30,781 nt of DNA, from the NCBI RefSeq assembly GCF_963678635.1, contig NC_087062.1:59600129-59630909 (forward strand), in the 5' to 3' direction. This DNA is from Symsagittifera roscoffensis. Lineage: Eukaryota > Xenacoelomorpha > Acoela > Convolutidae. Position 1 is the first letter of the stretch, and the number at the start of each line of letters is the position of its first letter. This document shows positions 28,915 through 30,781 of the stretch, piece by piece. Made by a program: the position numbers and the translations under genes. Below the pieces are notes generated by a model, which saw nothing but the letters and a program-made list of their open reading frames with translations, did no database searches and had not been told where the DNA came from.

Positions 28915-28947
28915 TATAAATCGAACGAGAGTAGAGCTGTTTCATTC
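28915..28947 (+). promoter_or_regulatory. Candidate Pol II core promoter (TATA and initiator)
   Basis: TATAAA at 28,915-28,920 and TCATTC at 28,942-28,947, which fits the animal initiator TCAKTY. The distance from the first T of TATA to the initiator A (28,944) is 29 bp, the canonical spacing. No coding frame follows; an AATAAA lies 330 bp downstream. Confidence 0.35.
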
Positions 28948-29273
28948 CTAGAGAAAGAACAAGTCGTGACGAGAAGAGACAAAGAAAAATTGAGTGGATC
29001 AGAGTGAACCTTCAGTGGAAAGGTGGACAGCTAAAGCTGCCCAATGGTCAAAACAGAATGCATGTGTCTTGAGTTAAACTTAATCATTCCGAACTTCTTG
29101 AGTTAAACTTGATTACTGGATTATTTTTAGAGTCGCTTATTAATTTAGTTACTCGATTATAGAAATCGTGTCGGTATGTAAGTACCCAATTTAAAATTTT
29201 TGAGTGTGTTTTACAATGTTATGTTTGGTTAGTGAGAGTTTTAGGTTGATATATCTGAAATGGATCACTGTCT

Positions 29274-29279
29274 AATAAA
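29274..29279 (+). terminator. Candidate polyadenylation signal AATAAA
   Basis: AATAAA in TCTAATAAAAAG, 330 bp after the candidate initiator at 28,944. A promoter followed by a poly(A) signal at this distance, with no reading frame between, resembles an LTR or a short non-coding transcript. In AT-rich DNA the hexamer also occurs by chance. Confidence 0.3.
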
Positions 29280-29616
29280 AAGTAATTGTATACATAGGGT
29301 TCCGACCCTGTTTTTAACAACGTTCGTGTGTTTTGGGTATTTTGAGACCTAGGCATGTGGGCGTTCTAATTTCTAGAGTGGGGCTATTTTGGAAGTAGCC
29401 TTTAAGCTGTAACGCGGTTTGTAGTCTCATTTCGCAAGTAAACTGCATTGGCTCCGACCGTTTGAGGTATAAAAACACAAGAGATAATGTCCCTGACTCT
29501 TGAGCCAATGGTTACAGGGCCTATTTTTTTCTTTAACCTCATATGTGACTTAAGTAGGCGACTGTTACATAGTGTTTTCATGGCGCTCATGGGTGTTTTT
29601 ACGAGATCCTGACTAC

Positions 29617-29627
29617 GGGATTGAACC
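29617..29627 (-). promoter_or_regulatory. Perfect B-box match (possible tRNA-derived SINE remnant)
   Basis: Minus strand GGTTCAATCCC fits the B-box consensus GGTTCRANYCC. TAGCTCGGAGCTGC lies about 20 bases upstream as a poor A box, too close for a normal tRNA (about 33), and the T-stem does not pair. At most a decayed tRNA-derived repeat. Confidence 0.25.
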
Positions 29628-29966
29628 CACTTGAAGCAGCTCCGAGCTACATGCCCATTCTAGAGTACCTTTGGTACGGTTCAACGGGAACGAGACCACC
29701 TTCTGATAGCTTTTTAAGAAAACTCGAGAAAAATTTCCGGTGCGCTTTCCGAAACGAGGCCTAGCTAACCGAGTAATGGGGGCCACTGGGGGACAAAAAT
29801 GGGTAGAAGACAAAAAGCGAAACAAAAAAACAAAAAAGATTAAAAATAGGAACAAAAAACTATATAAAATACAAAAAGGACTGTGGCTTTGACTTTCAGA
29901 TTAGGTGGATCAAAACTTAAATTTAATTAAAATAGTATATGCATACTGTTTTCAAGAAGGCCGATC

Positions 29967-30034
29967 GTTTCGATCAAGCCAGCAACATTGAACAGATGCC
30001 CGACCAAGGGGCGTTGAAAGGGTTTTCAGATAGC
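29967..30034 (-). repeat. Inverted repeat, right arm
   Basis: 68 bp whose reverse complement matches 28,630-28,698 with 13 substitutions and one 1-base gap. It reads GTTTCGATC to GATAGC on the plus strand. Confidence 0.85.
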
Positions 30035-30151
30035 TTGTGACATCAGCGGACCACTGTGAGACTTGACTGGGACAGGTGACAAGCCATGCGGGAAAGTGGA
30101 TCTCTGAGTGGTTGGACACTGGGAGTAGTATAGATATACGACACTGGGATC

Positions 30152-30162
30152 GGGGGGGGGGG
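30152..30162. repeat. G11 homopolymer
   Basis: Eleven G residues directly before the satellite at the right end; likely unstable in length. Confidence 0.9.
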
Positions 30163-30172
30163 TGAACCCTAC

Positions 30173-30209
30173 AGGGATCATTGGGTATAGATTATACCTA
30201 ATGATCCCT
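30173..30209. repeat. Hairpin at the start of the right-end satellite
   Basis: AGGGATCATTGGGTATA (30,173-30,189), a 3-base spacer GAT, then TATACCTAATGATCCCT (30,193-30,209). The arms pair at 16 of 17 positions and the exception is a G:T. The first arm is one satellite unit in reverse orientation. Confidence 0.85.
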
Positions 30210-30781
30210 ATGTAAATATTTATACCTAATGATCCCTATGTAAAATATTTATACCTAATGATCCCTATGTAAATATTTATACCTAATGATCCTTATGTAA
30301 AAAATTTTCCAAAAAATTTTTTCATCCGAAAATTTCCAAAAAAAAAATTTTTTTCAAATTTTTTTTCAATTTTTTTTTTCAATTTTTTTTCAAATTTTTT
30401 TTATTTTTTTTTCAAATTTTTTTCAAACTTTTTTTCAGTTTTGTTTTCAAATTTTTTTTTCAAATTTCTTTACTTAATGATCCCTATGTAAAAAATTCAA
30501 CCTAATGATCCCTATAAAACTTTTTTATAACTAATCATCCCTATGTAAAAATTTATACCTAATGATCCCTATGTAAAATATTTATACCGAATGATCCCTA
30601 TGTAAAACATTTATACCTAATGATCCCTATGTAGAAACAATTATACCTAATGATCCCTATGTAAAATATTTATACCTAATGATCCCTATGTAAAAAATTT
30701 ACACCTAATGATCCCTATGAAAAAATTTTATAACTAATGATCCCTATGTAAAAATTTATACCTAATGATCGCTATGCAAAA
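30193..30781. repeat. AT-rich satellite, 28-29 bp unit, continuing past the window
   Basis: Units with ACCTAATGATCCCTATGTAAA and an ATTTAT spacer start at 30,196, 30,224, 30,253 and 30,281; some 11 more run from about 30,473 to the end. Period 27-31 bp. Bases 30,300-30,472 are T-rich sequence (CAAATTTTTTT-like steps) that splits the array. It shares no sequence with modules A or B. Confidence 0.9.

Larger units (their letters stand above)
28470..30180. mobile_element. Candidate non-coding element bounded by long inverted repeats
   Basis: The two arms (28,630-28,698 and 29,967-30,034) are 1,268 bp apart, and their outward flanks remain similar in inverted orientation to about 28,550 and 30,100. 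The layout suits a terminal-inverted-repeat transposon derivative, a foldback element, or two LTRs in opposite orientation. No transposase is visible; the largest frame inside (28,683-28,982, minus, 99 codons) is unrecognised. Outer ends and target-site duplication not resolved. Confidence 0.45.

Noticed and set aside
28683-28982. Minus-strand 99-codon frame
   Set aside because: No recognisable motif, overlaps the left inverted-repeat arm and the opposite-strand promoter-like sequence; no support as a gene.
29600-29660. A tRNA gene around the perfect B box
   Set aside because: T-stem does not pair, the A box is poor and too close, and no anticodon or acceptor stem can be drawn. Kept only as a B-box match.
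1-30781. Bacterial, phage or plasmid origin
   Set aside because: No operon-like gene packing, no ribosome-binding-site pattern; gypsy-class pol, minisatellites and AT-rich satellite point to a eukaryotic genome.

Overview
The window reads as eukaryotic, probably invertebrate-animal, repeat DNA. It has no intact host gene, no rRNA, no recognisable complete tRNA and no bacterial-type operon. What can be identified is debris of one Ty3/gypsy-class LTR retrotransposon family, all lying on the minus strand, plus unrelated repeats at the right end. The gag and pol relics resemble gypsy elements of cnidarians and other marine or parasitic invertebrates. That placement is from recalled similarity, not a search.

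Region 1 (about 1-18,620) is a nested tandem array built from five modules. Module A is a 21-bp minisatellite. Module B is a 36-bp minisatellite sharing a 15-base core with A. Module R is a 270-330 bp segment holding a purine-rich tract (minus strand) and likely LTR sequence, present ten times. Module G is the gag capsid/nucleocapsid part, present three times. Module U is the gag N-terminal leader with its 5' untranslated/LTR end, present at least ten times, some copies internally deleted. The order on the minus strand (leader, capsid, nucleocapsid, R, B, A, U, leader...) is that of a gag-only LTR element whose pol is gone. It was then multiplied by tandem duplications of about 2,017, 1,441, 568 and 372 bp. 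Many duplicated pieces share the same disabling mutations, so they were amplified after loss of coding function.

Region 2 (about 18,284-27,700, minus strand) is one longer, pol-bearing relative. Right to left it shows an LTR with 13 B-type units, gag leader, coiled-coil part, capsid, zinc knuckle, aspartic protease (DTG intact, 350-codon open frame), reverse transcriptase, RNase H, integrase with a GPF motif, and a pol tail running into the R/B array. Reverse transcriptase, RNase H and integrase each carry a changed catalytic residue and there are many frameshifts, so it is a dead copy. The minisatellite therefore sits in LTR-like sequence at both ends of the element.

Region 3 (about 27,700-30,781) has no recognisable gene. 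It holds an inverted repeat (22 bp perfect, 69 bp at about 80%) 1.27 kb apart, probably the ends of a non-coding mobile element or foldback structure. Inside are a TATA+Inr promoter-like pair and an AATAAA. A separate 28-29 bp AT-rich satellite starts with a head-to-head hairpin, is interrupted by T-rich sequence, and runs off the window.

Most long open frames in region 1 are by-products of repeat units whose lengths are multiples of three, and are not reported as genes.
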